DNA from: Intoshia linei
Lineage: Eukaryota; Orthonectida; Rhopaluridae
DNA: 37,101 nt
Direction of reading: 5' to 3'
NCBI GenBank assembly: GCA_001642005.1
Contig: LWCA01000240.1
Location: forward strand, 1 to 37,101
The notes below the pieces were generated by a model. The model had not been told where the DNA came from, ran no database searches, and saw only the letters and a list, made by a program, of their open reading frames with translations. A program made the position numbers and the translations under genes. Shown piece after piece: positions 1 through 11,154 of this stretch. Each line of letters opens with the position of its first letter. Position 1 is the stretch's first letter.

Positions 1-440
1 TCGTCTGTCCCAAAATGTAAATCTAATAAAATTAAAAAAAACGAGTTATATATAAGTTAAAAATCACCCGCCATAAAGTCTAAATTAGATTTTTAAATTT
101 TCACAACTAATAAATAAAATACCATTAAAATCATTGTCACTTTTTGACTTTTTTAAATGGGCATCTGTCCCATAAGATAAATCTATTAAAAAATTTAAAA
201 AAAAAAAAAAGACATCTAAAACTTGGAAAATCATTGTCACGTTTTGATTTTATTCTTTTTACTAAATGGTCGTCTGTCTCAAAAGGTAAATTTAAAAAAA
301 TTAAAAAAAACGAGTCATATAAAACTTTAAAAAATCACCCGTGATATAGTCTAAATTAGATTTTTAAATTTTCACAACTAATAAAATAAATACCATCGAA
401 ATCATTGTCACTTTTTGACTTTATTCTCGATTCTAGAAGG
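1..440. repeat. imperfect tandem repeat, about 160-bp unit
   Basis: Three head-to-tail copies are visible, starting near 1, 161 and 270, and a degenerate fourth starts near 441. Each opens with a CGTCTGTCC-like motif, then an A-rich tract, an ATCACCCG motif, TTTTCACAACTAATAAA and ATCATTGTCACTTTTTGA. The middle copy is shortened to about 109 bp by an internal deletion. The array continues out of the window on the left. It has no coding potential and looks like satellite or minisatellite DNA. Confidence 0.8.
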
Positions 441-661
441 TTGTCTACCAATGTACGCCCAATTAAATCTCTCAGTTTTTCTATTTTATAAATAAGGATA
501 CATTTTAAATAAACAACCTGCACCAAGTCCGACAAGTAAAATAGAAATTATTAAAATCCTCATTTATTAAAAATATTAAAAATTATGATCTAATTAAATT
601 TAAATGTTCCAAATAATGATGCTCGAATAAAATTACAGAACATGATATGAAATTTATTAAA
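441..661. other. AT-rich spacer
   Basis: AT-rich sequence between the tandem repeat and the stop codon of the ARP1 gene, presumably holding that gene's 3' UTR. Nothing else is recognised here. Confidence 0.5.
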
Positions 662-3600
662 TTACAAAAAATATTTATGTACAGCTCTGAATCCTTCACT
701 TTTGTAATCTTCTTTTGAAAGCCACATTTTTTTAAAAGCTTCAAGAGATCCAAGAATACTCCCACTAATAATGTGTCAAAATAAATAAACCACAAGTTAC
801 CCAATCCAGTTGGTATACATTCTATTAAAAGGTGCTGTAATCTAGAACAGTAATAAGTAAATTAATTAATAAAAAGACTTTAATTTTGGTATCTTTTGGT
901 GCAACAACTTTCATTTCTTTAAGTAAACGATTTCCAAAACCTAGTTATAAATGCATTATGAAATTTAACAAGTACCCTTAAACATTGTTGAACCCCCTGA
1001 CAGTATAATGTTGGAATATAATTCTTCTCGTATATCCATATCACATCGATTTATTGAATAGTTTAGTAACTGTGTCACTGAATCATATTCCGATGCTATT
1101 AAATTTGGTCTAAATAGTAGTTCTGGTGCTTTATGACAACATGATCTTAGCTAAATTATAGTACAATTATTGTATTACATTATTTTTTTAAATTTACAAT
1201 TTAAACTAACGTGCATATTATTATAAATATTTAATGATTCAAAACATTTTGGGTCTCGTCAACCCATAACATAAATGTCGAAATCATTACATTAGTTTTG
1301 ATTCAGATTAGCCAAACAAAATGGTTTTTTCAAATCAACCCATTTTTTTAAAAGTTATTATACTTAAACTAAACTCGACCATTCGAAATAGTTTGCGGTA
1401 ACGATTTATGAACACTGAAGAGTTAATATATTACTTCAATTTGGCTTCTATCGGGTAAAATATAAGTTTCTAAATCAGTCACAGTGTCATTATTAAATTT
1501 TAAATCCTCCTGAACATAACATTTTTTCTAAAAAGTAAAATTTATAATAATGAATGTATCAACTTTTCAAAAAAAAAGTTTGATGGTTTGGTTACCTGAA
1601 ATATTGATTATAACCTTTCGAAATAATTTTAAAACCTTTTTTTATTACAAATAAAAATACCTCTTTTAATATTTTTAATATTTCAAATTCTGCGGTAGTC
1701 GAAAAAAAATGACCCTCTTTTCGTAATAACAGCTTTAAATAATCCGTAATATCGCGACCAGCTATATCTGACTAAAAAATGATAATAAATAGGATGATTG
1801 TAGTTTTTACAAGTGTATTGGAACAATTGATCAATTAATTAACAGTATAGGTTGATAATACATTAAAAAAAATATATTAAAAATCATTTTTGACCAGGAA
1901 TACATAGATTTTTAAGGTTGAAATTTTTTCTCTAGACAGCCTGAATAAACTGCATCAAATTAATATTTATTTCATTTATTCTGGGATCATTATTTATAAA
2001 TATTTTTTATGTTAATGAAATAATTTCCAGAAAAAAAAGTAAATACTAAATCCCTTTTTGATCATAAAGGCATAATCTAGTGAGATTGAAATTTTTTAAC
2101 TTTTACTAAAAGTATGGATCTATATAATCCTTTGAATCAATAAACTTTTAATTGGAATAAAATAAATGTTTATAAATTATGTGTGCGCTGATATACAGTT
2201 GTCATATTTTGGATTTAAAAAATGTTGGACTATTTTTAGTTGATCAATTGTTCCTAATTATTATATATTATAATAAACCCTAGTTATTGCATGATTCATT
2301 GCAAAACCAGAAAACATGGGCACAACGTGAGTGACTCCATCTCCTGAATCCAAAACAACACCTGTAATTTTTCCAGTAGCATATCTTAAATAACATAATA
2401 ATACATATAATATAAATTATACAATGATAAAACAGCTTGCATAGTTACATAAAAGGCTGGTACGTTAAAGGTTTCAAAAAATATTTCTGCCATTTTTTCT
2501 CTGTTTTTCATGGGATTTAGAGGGGCTTCGGTAATTAAAACGGGATGTTCACCAGAAAAAACATCCAATTGATCTTTTCCATAAGTATATTCCCATATTT
2601 TCTCCATATCGCTCCAATTTGTAACCATACCATGTTCCATTGGGTATTTTATGGATAGTAGTCCGCGATTTTTCTTGAAAAAAATAATATTGTCTATTAT
2701 ACTTATATACTATATGCAGGGCCGTGGACAGCCAGAAGTAGGCCCGGGTCAGCTGGAAATTGTAGACCTCTATAAAAAATTTATTTTTCCGGTAAAATAA
2801 AAATGTCCCTCTCGACAGAGCTAGGATGCTGTTTGTACAGAGTACATAACAGTCAAGCTAGTAACTTTATAAAATATAAAATATATTTTTAATTGGCGTA
2901 ATATTCACATCATGATAATAATATAATTATTATTCTCGTAGTAATTTTCTGATTTATCTGTGAAATTTTGACATTTTTGACTTATTTTGACTTTGGATTA
3001 TATTTTTTAATGTTGCGATCGCGAAATTTTTAAAATTTATTTTTTGGCCATCACTTGTCATGTGTTTGAACTACCTTAATATACATTACTACTTTCACTG
3101 TTTTGTACTTCGTACAAACAGCACCTAACTCTGCAAAGGGGTACTTTTTTCATTCTACCAACAAAAATCTTACATCAACATACGACTATTCACTATTACT
3201 AATATTATAAAGGAATGGTCCCTAAAGGTGTGAAGACAATTTTTTCTTAACAAATTTAAATAAACACTAGGACCCTTAATTATACACTATTTTGTATAAG
3301 TATTAAATTTTTTTATTTAATGAAATAATTACCTCCAAAAAAGGGTAAACAGTATATTAATCTTTTGACCAAGAAGGCTTAGCTTAACATTGAAACTTTT
3401 TATATATTTTAACTAGAAAAAGCCGCATTAAATATGACCTTTTTTAAATTCTGAAACCATTACTTTTTGTTTGATACACAACCACACCACTACATGTTTT
3501 TAATTTTATAAACTAACGATAACACTGAACAACACTGAAAAAATTTCTGCTAAAAAATAAAATAATATCCAAACATGAATTATAATTTTTACATTCCTGA

Positions 3601-5369
3601 AAAAATTTTAAAAATTTATCTCGTAGTTAAAAGATTCATTAATATTTAAATATCAATATTAATAACTGTCATTTCTGTAGTTACATACAGCTAAACTAAT
3701 ATATAAAGTTGATTCATTTTCAAATGAATTACCATTATTGTATCAAATCAAATAATTATTGTCTAATTTGTACCTTACATCTAATAAAATCAAAAAAATC
3801 CTCCAAAACCTGTCTTAGAAATTGTAGTTTTTAAATTATACACCTCTTACTTTCGTAAATAAACTGGAACCCTCTTTAAAATTTTCATACAAAAAAATTT
3901 GAAACAAATTGATTTAAAAAAAAATAATGACAATTTGTTATTAAAAGATAATTCGGTTTTTGACCGGTAAGATGTAAGTTTCTGAAATTGAAATTTATCT
4001 TATTTTCTTCCGGGCAGTCATAAAACGAGGAACCATATGGCATTACGCATCATTTAAAAGAAATTTAAAAAACCCATTTTAGATTTAGTTGCCTCGGGTA
4101 TGATAATATGGATGTGAAGGTGTTACTTAATATGAAATGTCATTAACTACGTTTTTGGTGAAACAAAAAAAAATTGAAAAAAACTACTAATTTGTACTAA
4201 AAAAATGTATAATTACTTTAAAACTTTTTGAAATCCGTCAAAAAATTATTTAAAAGGGTACTAAAACATTTTCCAAGTTAACCGTCAAATTCGTCAAAGA
4301 AATTCGCTGAAATTTTCCTTCATCCCAACTTGCTCTAAACCAGTTTTCTAAACCTTTTAAGTGTCATGCCTCACTTTTATCCCTACGAAATTTCTATGCC
4401 TCACTATAATTTGTAACAAATATTTCCATGTAGCGTCGTAACATAATTTTTTATGTCTATATATTACAGCGTAACAAACTGGGGTAAAAAGTTAAATTAA
4501 AGTTTAATATACCTAAATATAATATACAATAAACCGAATTAATTTGTGATTTTTGAGTTTAGTGTTAATATTTTTAGTCTATCAAAAATATGCGAATTTA
4601 CCCAAGTTTAGTTTATCTTGTTCAAAAATTATCATTGATGTAACTTTACCTGGTAAAGTTTACCACTGTTTTAATGGTAGTTATAAGTTATAACTTTAAA
4701 GTTAAATGTGGTCAATTCCAAATATAAATGTAATGTAGTCAATGATCACTGATCATCATTGTAATCAGAAACGCATGTAAAAATACCTCTAAAAATATAT
4801 CTAAATTTTAATAAAAATTGAGCTTATAAATTAATTTGTAACAATAGAAGTCATTGATAACTAATCAATTATTTTGTTTTCTAAAATTTTTAAAGCCCAA
4901 CCAAATTTTATCAAGCCCCACCGGTGGGCGTACGCCCACGTTGTGAATCACTGCTCTAAACCAACCTGAATTATAATATACTGAAGGCCAACCAATTTTC
5001 AAAAATGTACCAAAATGTTATTATTAAATATTATTATGTAATGATATTAATGTACCAAAATCCACCATTAATTATAATTATAAAATTATTTTAAAATGTC
5101 CATACTTCTGCTGTAGGACCGAAAAATTCATTTTCTTCTAACGAACCAATCATGGCTCTATTGTATTTTGGTCGACCTACACTGAAAAAATTAATCCTAT
5201 TTTTTTAAAGATTTACTAATTTACAAATACGTGCTTCGGTTGAGATTCCCCTGCTATTCCCGCCTTCACAGTACCGGATCCCTAGATTTTTTGTTTTAAT
5301 CTTGTTGTAGACTTTATTTTAAATTACATTATCAATAATAATGGGTTGCAGATAATTAAAGACCGACAT
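662..5369 (-). CDS. ACTR1A: actin-related protein 1 (alpha-centractin), dynactin filament subunit
   Basis: Complement of exons 662-764, 801-841, 879-940, 976-1150, 1435-1527, 1661-1771, 2279-2384, 2423-2673, 5106-5181, 5217-5281 and 5328-5369. Every junction keeps phase, giving 374 aa (human ARP1 is 376). Actin-fold landmarks in order: [17 protein letters not shown] (phosphate-1 loop), [61 protein letters not shown] (phosphate-2), [25 protein letters not shown] and NWIGGSILGSL. ARP1 rather than actin is indicated by [12 protein letters not shown] and the C-terminal [11 protein letters not shown]1 forms the short filament of dynactin, which links dynein to cargo. Family knowledge supports the role; the sequence shows only the fold. 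Eight introns are under 150 bp, six of them 35-46 bp; one is 2.4 kb and full of transposon debris. Odd points: a shortened segment after the helix ending LKILKE, and a C-terminus ending KYFL instead of the usual RKTF. Confidence 0.88.
2716..2783. repeat. GC-rich dispersed repeat, copy 1
   Basis: The segment starting GGGCCGTGGACAGCCAG and containing TAGGCCCGGGTCAG recurs in inverted orientation at about 26885-26940. The style (GGGCC, CCCGGGCC) resembles hAT element termini, but no partner end was found. Confidence 0.6.
2791..3160. mobile_element. MITE with about 60-bp terminal inverted repeats
   Basis: The left end (GGTAAAATAAAAATGTCCCT, then AGAGCTAGGATGCTGTTTGT) matches the reverse complement of the right end at about 3097-3160, which reads CGTACAAACAGCACCTAACT on the top strand. 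Identity over about 60 bp is roughly 75% by eye. There is no coding sequence, so this is a non-autonomous DNA transposon. Another end of the same family lies at about 26945-27025. A target duplication was not identified. Confidence 0.65.
4910..4962. repeat. hAT-like element end with perfect 16-bp palindrome
   Basis: The segment contains the palindrome GTGGGCGTACGCCCAC and ends in TGAATCACTGCT, the complement of a CAGTGATTCA-type hAT terminus. Only one end is recognised; the partner end was not found. Confidence 0.4.
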
Positions 5370-5842
5370 TAACGTTTCAATTAACACAGAAACTCAAATT
5401 GATGGAAAGATTAATTTAATAAAATACTTTTCATATTATAAATTTTGTATATCATGGCATTTTTATACATGTTGCAATATTTTCTGCACAAGTCTATTTG
5501 TTTATGCATTACTAATTGACAATTTAAAATTATTTAATATGAATTCTAATGTGTACATTGTATAATTTCATGATTGTGTACAACAATAATCTTTATCGGA
5601 TAATCATGTCACGTCGATAAAAAATTGGATTGATGTAATTTTTTTCAATTTTTTAAATTATTGTATATTTCTATCGCAATGTTTATATTTCGTTCATTTT
5701 TAATTTACAAGTCAAACCAAAAATAATCAGTTTAATGTATATTTTTGTATTATTAGCCAATGCGTCCGAAACTTTTCAATTTCTCCCATGGAACCAAAAG
5801 GATATTATTTTAGAAAATCTGTAAAATTTAATAATACAACTG
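5370..5842. other. spacer between the ARP1 start and the RB-like 3' end
   Basis: AT-rich spacer between two genes on the same strand. It must contain the ARP1 promoter and the 3' UTR of the upstream gene. No specific element is recognised. Confidence 0.5.
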
Positions 5843-8800
5843 TTAATCTGGATACTTATTTTTTTTGTTTGTTTTAGGTGTTTTCAGATTTGCAACATTT
5901 CGAAAACTCGAGAAATGTTTTAATCCTACCGATAACAATTTTTGTTTTGAAAATATTGATAATCTTGATTCATTTTTTTTAATTTTCTTTTCTATTTATA
6001 ATTATTTTATTTGTCATTTGTATTGTAATATTTACCTGTTACAACACTGCATGATTGAACAGACTCACTAATGGAGGTTCGAAAATATGGTTCAGATCTC
6101 AAGGATCTTGTATCATCAATATTTTTAAGCAAAATCTTTTTTTGTATTTGAGGTGAAACGGATTCAATGTTTTCAATGTATTCTACATTTTATATTATTG
6201 TTAGTAGTTAGTTATTGTATTAATAATAAATAACAATATTTATAATGATGAAACATACTCATTTCTAAGTTTTCATTTGCTTCTGAAATTACACTAATGT
6301 TTGATAATCGACTGCTGGATTGACCATACATTTGACTCAACATTGGATTTGAAGTTTTAATAATTTTATCTTTTTTTAGTTTATTTTCTACATGCTTTAT
6401 AACATCTTTATTTACATTGTTGGCGAGTGATATAAATTTTATGGCTAATGAAATATTAAATAATTAAATATGTTAACATTACCTCTTGATTCCAGATAGG
6501 TTATTGCTTTTTTAAAATTATGCTCAAATTTTGTAGTATTTTCGATTAATCTTTTCATTATTGAATAATAATTGGAATGAGTAATTTGAGAATTTTTATC
6601 AAATATAAATTCATTAAATGCACAACTTTTTAGAAATGAGTCTATAAATATAATTTTAAAAAAATGGCAATTTGTGGTTTTCGTCGTGAAAATGCACTTT
6701 TTTGAGGTTGCCATTTATTATAATGATTATAATTTTAAAAATTATCCCAAAATTTATGTTTAAAAAAATTTTAGGAAATGTTTTATTTTTTAAACATACG
6801 GTAATTTGTGGTTTTGACCATGTGGCGTTTCTGAGGCTGAGATTTACGACACTGTTAATGATTTTAAAACTTGTCCCAGAATTTATATTTTATGTTTAAA
6901 CAAAAAAGCAAATTGTGTTTTTAACCCTGAAGGACTCAAATTTGGAAACTGAAAACTAGATATAAACACGGCCTGGAAAACACTGTTAGAAATTGAGTTT
7001 TTTAAATTCTACGACTCCTTTTTTAGATATACGGTAACACAGACATTCCATCCTAACTTATATAATATGCTACGCGATTTTTGTTTGTGTGTGTGTTAAG
7101 CTTTATTTAAATAACTACCCGACTTAGAATTTTATAAAGTCCACATTTCAATTACAGTTTTTTCCGGGACGTATAGTAAGATAAATTTCAACCTCCTAAT
7201 TTCACATATTACGGGTCAAAAACCCCAGTTATCCCTCTTTTTGAAAATCAAACGAGTTTAATATATAGTTTAATAATTTTTTTTTTAATTTTAGGACTGT
7301 AGTATTTCTATACATAACATTTTACTAAAATTATAAAGATACTAATTATCACTCGATAACTCAAGAATCTTTAAATAATGTAAACATTAATTGTAAATGT
7401 AAATTTTAATTGTATTTTAGCTTAATTAAATAAATAATTATCATATTTATTACAAATACAATTATATATTTCACATTTTTTGTTTTAATAAAATATTTCG
7501 GAAAAAATATATGAATACTAAAATGCTATTTTGACCGTAAAATCGTCACTTATTCGGATTGAAATTTTTTATGTATATTAATAGGATACAACTGTAGCAC
7601 CTGTAAATTTTTTGAAATTCTAATGCTGTTTTCATTAAAAAAAGAAAGGGGAATTTGTGGTTTTGGCCCTAAAGATATAATTTTTTTAAATTTAAGTTTA
7701 TGATTTTCAAAAAGAGGGACAACTGGGGTTTTTGACCCGTAAGATGTGAAATTTATCTTAATATACGTCCCAAAAAAAATTGTAATTGAAATGTGGTTTT
7801 TAAAAATGTAAAAATACAGTCTAATTCCGTTAATATGGAATTTCCCCCATAGTATTACCTTAGTTAACGGAATTTAATTTATTTAAATAAAAACCAATAA
7901 CTGGTTACATTTCTTGTTATTATGAGTTTTTGAATAATACATGACCAAGTAATATGCACAAAGCATTATCAACGGGTCCATGAAAAATTTTATAAATTTC
8001 AAATTGTTTACAGATATAAAATAGTTAAAAATGATATTTTCGCATTTGTCATCTAATTTAACAATTATTAAAAATTTGATAAAAAACGTAATAAATTGAC
8101 TTCCAATTGTTACCAAAATTAGTTGATATTTATGATTCTCTTAAAAATAGATTGTAGAGCTTTAGAGATAAAATTCGTTAAGAAAAAATATATATTTTAA
8201 AATTCCGTTAATGTGGAATTTCCACTACGAATGTCGATATCGCAATATTAAAATATAAAAATTACACTCTATATTCGATTCTACATTGTGCCGTTTTTGT
8301 CTCATTTTAATTACAGTTTGATCAATAATCCACCGATTTATTTTAAAATAGATGGTAATTTCTTCGTCGTTTAATATGTTCTTAAAATGCATATAGAAGG
8401 GAACTAATATAAGCTAAATCATAAAATTAACCTTATATTGTTATATGGCGACCCGTAGAAGAACACTATTTTACATGTAAATGAAAATTACTTCAAATAT
8501 GCAAGATTTAAACCCATCCAATTCAGCAAAATATAACGCTAATTTATCAATACAAGTTTGCGGAGTATTTTCATCAACACAAATGATGGCTTGAATGATT
8601 CTCACATATAAGAGCCAAAATTTTCTAGAAAGTTCATCAATTTTTTCAATTTGTAAATATTCGTCAAATAAGTATTTAGAATACGGAATTGATAGAGTAT
8701 TTAAAGGTGGATATGTACAATACATACACTTGATTATTTCTTTGCCATTACACACATCAGTCATTAAATATAGAGTTCGGTTAATTGTCTGTAGCTCCAG

Positions 8801-8851
8801 TCCAGTTAGGTATAATTTCTTTTTGTTTTTTCGGGTTGACAGCTTACCCAT
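5843..8851 (-). CDS. retinoblastoma-family (RB/p107-like) pocket protein, divergent, pocket only
   Basis: Complement of exons 5843-5991, 6036-6182, 6259-6444, 6483-6641, 7909-8137, 8285-8413 and 8492-8851, about 452 aa. The four 3' exons join in phase with 38-76 bp introns. The junctions between 7909 and 8492 are less certain; an alternative uses 7909-8052 with 8266-8413. Resemblances to the family: pocket A in the first exon (TINRTLYLM; KSCIFE, like ACCLEI) and exon 2 (PFYMHFKNILNDEE, like PFYFYKVIEVVIRSEE). Pocket B has IIFNYFISVNNLKFI and PLIMLCAYYLVMYY, like the HLDQLLLCAFYIMAKV helix, then FKKAITYLESRAIKF, like LIKFYNTIYVGRVKSF. A serine-rich tail has LRSEPYFRTSISES, like PRSRILVSIGES. 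RB proteins repress E2F-driven cell-cycle genes in the nucleus; that role is inferred from the family. An in-frame TAA at 8858-8860 makes 8851 the start, so no RB-N domain precedes the pocket. Divergence is very high. Confidence 0.55.
7141..7796. mobile_element. foldback/MITE element with arms of about 100 bp inside an RB-like intron
   Basis: The left arm (7141-7250: CCACATTTCAATTAC, then GGGTCAAAAACCCCAG and CCCTCTTTTTGAAAATCA) is the near-perfect reverse complement of the right arm (7701-7796). The spacer of about 450 bp has no convincing coding sequence. Related fragments occur near 3950-4060, 6660-6960 and 10080-10860, so this is a repeat family. It lies within the intron between 6642 and 7908. 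Confidence 0.75.
7812..8225. repeat. pogo/Tigger-like short repeats flanking the pocket-B exon
   Basis: AATTCCGTTAATATGGAATT near 7821 recurs as AATTCCGTTAATGTGGAATT near 8199, with an inverted TTAACGGAATTTA near 7864. Preceded by CAGTCT, this resembles the termini of pogo/Tigger-type transposons. The repeats bracket the candidate pocket-B exon of the RB-like gene. They may be separate insertions in the two flanking introns. Confidence 0.4.
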
Positions 8852-9566
8852 GTAAGGTTACTGAAATTATTAAAATATGTTGAAATCTAAAGTTTACAAC
8901 TTTGTAAACATTATAATTTTCGATAGAGGTGAAGTTAGCTTATTTATTTAAGCAAATATAATCTGCTGCAATCTAAAAATTTACCTCGCCATTACATAGT
9001 ACACCAACAATTACCACACTTTAATTTCTATAATTTAAAAGACAAGTTCATTTTTAATAATCCATGAAGTAATCCAATGAAATATTGTATAAATTAATAA
9101 AATTTTAAAACTTACACACTTTTTATCTTAACACGCTGCAGATATTTTAAATTAAGTTAAATCAATATCCAGTAGTTTTGATTTTTGACGTTAGGTTTAA
9201 TTTCTAGAACCCCGGAAAACAAAAATATTACATTTAATAATTTATAAGAATTTAAAATTTTAATAAATTTTACATTATAACGTAATGTACCGACAATTAG
9301 TTAATGATAAAGTTAGATATGTCTATATCACAATAAAAAAGGAATTGAATAATTATAGACAAAAAATAAATAGAGCATAACCTCTGGTAATTAAATTATT
9401 GTATGACTGAGTTAAATCAATTGTTAAGATTAGTATATTGAATATTTGCGGGACATATTTGACAAATAATTAGTTACTAAATGAAAATGTGTAATGTGAC
9501 GAGTTTTGATTAATAATATTTAAATTTAAATGTGATTTGTATAATTAATTTAACGTTTTTATGTAA
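8852..9566. promoter_or_regulatory. divergent intergenic region
   Basis: About 715 bp separate the start codons of the RB-like gene (leftward) and the 102-aa gene (rightward), so both promoters should lie here. No recognisable core promoter or repeat was found. The role is inferred from gene orientation alone. Confidence 0.3.
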
Positions 9567-9875
9567 ATGGATGATTATAGCGAATTATATTTTCATACAG
9601 ATCTTTCTGATGAAAAAGTCACGTTGACGAAAAAACAGAGAATTGAACAGATGAAAATAAACGCAATGAAACAAGCTTCTAAATACAGGATCGAAGCTAT
9701 CGTTAATGCGCACACTCATTTGAGAAAAATTTTAAAATTCACTAATCGAATCAAAAAATTTGTGACCAAAACCTCTGTTATTAAATCTGATAGTGAAACT
9801 GAGAATCCTTTTCCGAGAAGCACCGTTACAAACCGATTGCCATCAGTTTTTGATAAACCATTTCGTAATTTATAA
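9567..9875 (+). CDS. hypothetical 102-aa single-exon protein
   Basis: An intact frame from ATG to TAA with more GC-rich codons than its surroundings, followed by an AATAAA-type signal near 9948. The product is hydrophilic and basic. Residues 20-65 look helical and rich in K, R and Q (TLTKKQRIEQMKINAMKQ), and the C-terminal third is polar with S, T and P (ENPFPRSTVTNR). There is no signal peptide, membrane segment or known motif that I recognise. The clean frame and codon texture suggest a real gene, possibly lineage-specific; the function is unknown. Confidence 0.55.
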   Translation: MDDYSELYFHTDLSDEKVTLTKKQRIEQMKINAMKQASKYRIEAIVNAHTHLRKILKFTNRIKKFVTKTSVIKSDSETENPFPRSTVTNRLPSVFDKPFRNL

Positions 9876-11154
9876 AAATTTCAAATATTTTATCATGTAA
9901 CTACAGAGTAGAGATTTAATATCATTAGTTTTGTAATTTTTACTAACAATAAATGAGAGAAGAGATTTATTGGTGTATATTTTTAATGTTGTATATCAAT
10001 TTTTTAAATTTTACTAATTAAAAATGGTAATATATTTCTAATTCAAATCAATTTAAATTTAAAAATAAAACTAATCCAGATTTTTGTATTCTAAATATAT
10101 AAGTTTGCGGTCAATTTTTTTTTTAAATTGTAGGAGGAATATTTACATTTTGATTTTACTGATTTACAAAAATTTGTAAAAAATAAAAAAAAATAGTAAA
10201 GTGATTTTTTGATTATGAAGGCGTACCTTTCTTAGATAGAAATTTTTTGTGTATGTTAACTAGAAATAACTATATTATCCAACTTTTTTTTAGAAATTTT
10301 AAGACTTTAATTTTAATTTTTTTTATTTTTCAAAATAAAGTCTAATTTGTGGGTTTGTCGTGGAAATAGACTTTTGAGGTTTAAATTTATGATAATTTTA
10401 ATGATTTTAAAAAATGTAGCAGAATTTATTTTTATCAAAAATTTCAGACTCTTAGGATAAAAAACAGTAATTTCGGTTTTAGTCATATAGGTAGAGCCTA
10501 ACCTACCCGCTCCAGACCACCCGAAAATGAAAATAGCCCCCTAAAAATGTAAAAACATTATTGGACTATTATCATTTTTACAAAATTGGGTATTTTGTGG
10601 TTTTGGCCGTGAAGATATAAGATTTTCAAATTGAAATTTAATCATAATGATATCTTTTAAAAATTTATCAGATTGTGTATGTTTTATAATTTCTCGGATT
10701 CATTTGAATTTTAAAAAAAAATAATTGGGGTTTTTCACTTTGAAGGACTCAATTTCTGAAAATGAAATTTGCGATAAAACATCACTCTCGAAACACTCTA
10801 TTGGAAATATGTATTCTTAAAACTACGCCTCTTCTTTCTTAAATAAACTGGAACAAACAAATAAATAAACAGACATACATTTTTAACTAAATTACTATAT
10901 AAGGATTTACCATTATAAATTTTAATCGATTGCTAACCCTAGCTGGCACGCATTTTTAGCAATTTTTACTTTATATAATAGTAATTTCTAATTGAAAATA
11001 ATGCATAAATTTTAAATTTGAAAAGTTAAGTAAATAAATGTACATAACCATTTTTTAAAAATATGATATTATACCCGGGTTTCTTGATTAATGATCCATA
11101 ATTCAAATATAAAATAATATTACTCTGCTCAGCACAATGTGCTGGTTAACCACG
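9876..11154. repeat. spacer filled with dispersed repeat fragments
   Basis: Multiple degenerate copies of a motif family (TTTGTGGTTTTGGCCGTGAA, GGGGTTTTTCACTTTGAAGG, CTTAAATAAACTGGAAC) also found near 3850-4060 and 6660-7800. The direction of individual copies varies. No coding exon is recognised. Confidence 0.55.

Larger units (their letters stand above)
2674..5105. other. long transposon-rich intron of the ARP1 gene
   Basis: This 2.4-kb intron interrupts a gene whose other introns are mostly under 150 bp. It holds a GC-richer repeat at about 2716-2783, a terminal-inverted-repeat element at about 2791-3160, repeat fragments near 3840-4060 shared with the 6.6-7.8 kb and 10.1-10.9 kb regions, and a hAT-like end at about 4910-4962. 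I see no coding exon in it on either strand. Confidence 0.6.

Noticed and set aside
5865-6071. 68-aa plus-strand open frame
   Set aside because: It is antisense to two in-phase minus-strand exons of the RB-like gene and the 44-bp intron between them; the minus-strand reading is the coherent one.
6642-6714. upstream extension of the RB-like exon to an ATG at 6714
   Set aside because: The bases match a dispersed repeat (TTTGTGGTTTTCGTCGTGAA type) found in introns elsewhere, and a TTTATAG acceptor precedes 6641, so intron is the better call.
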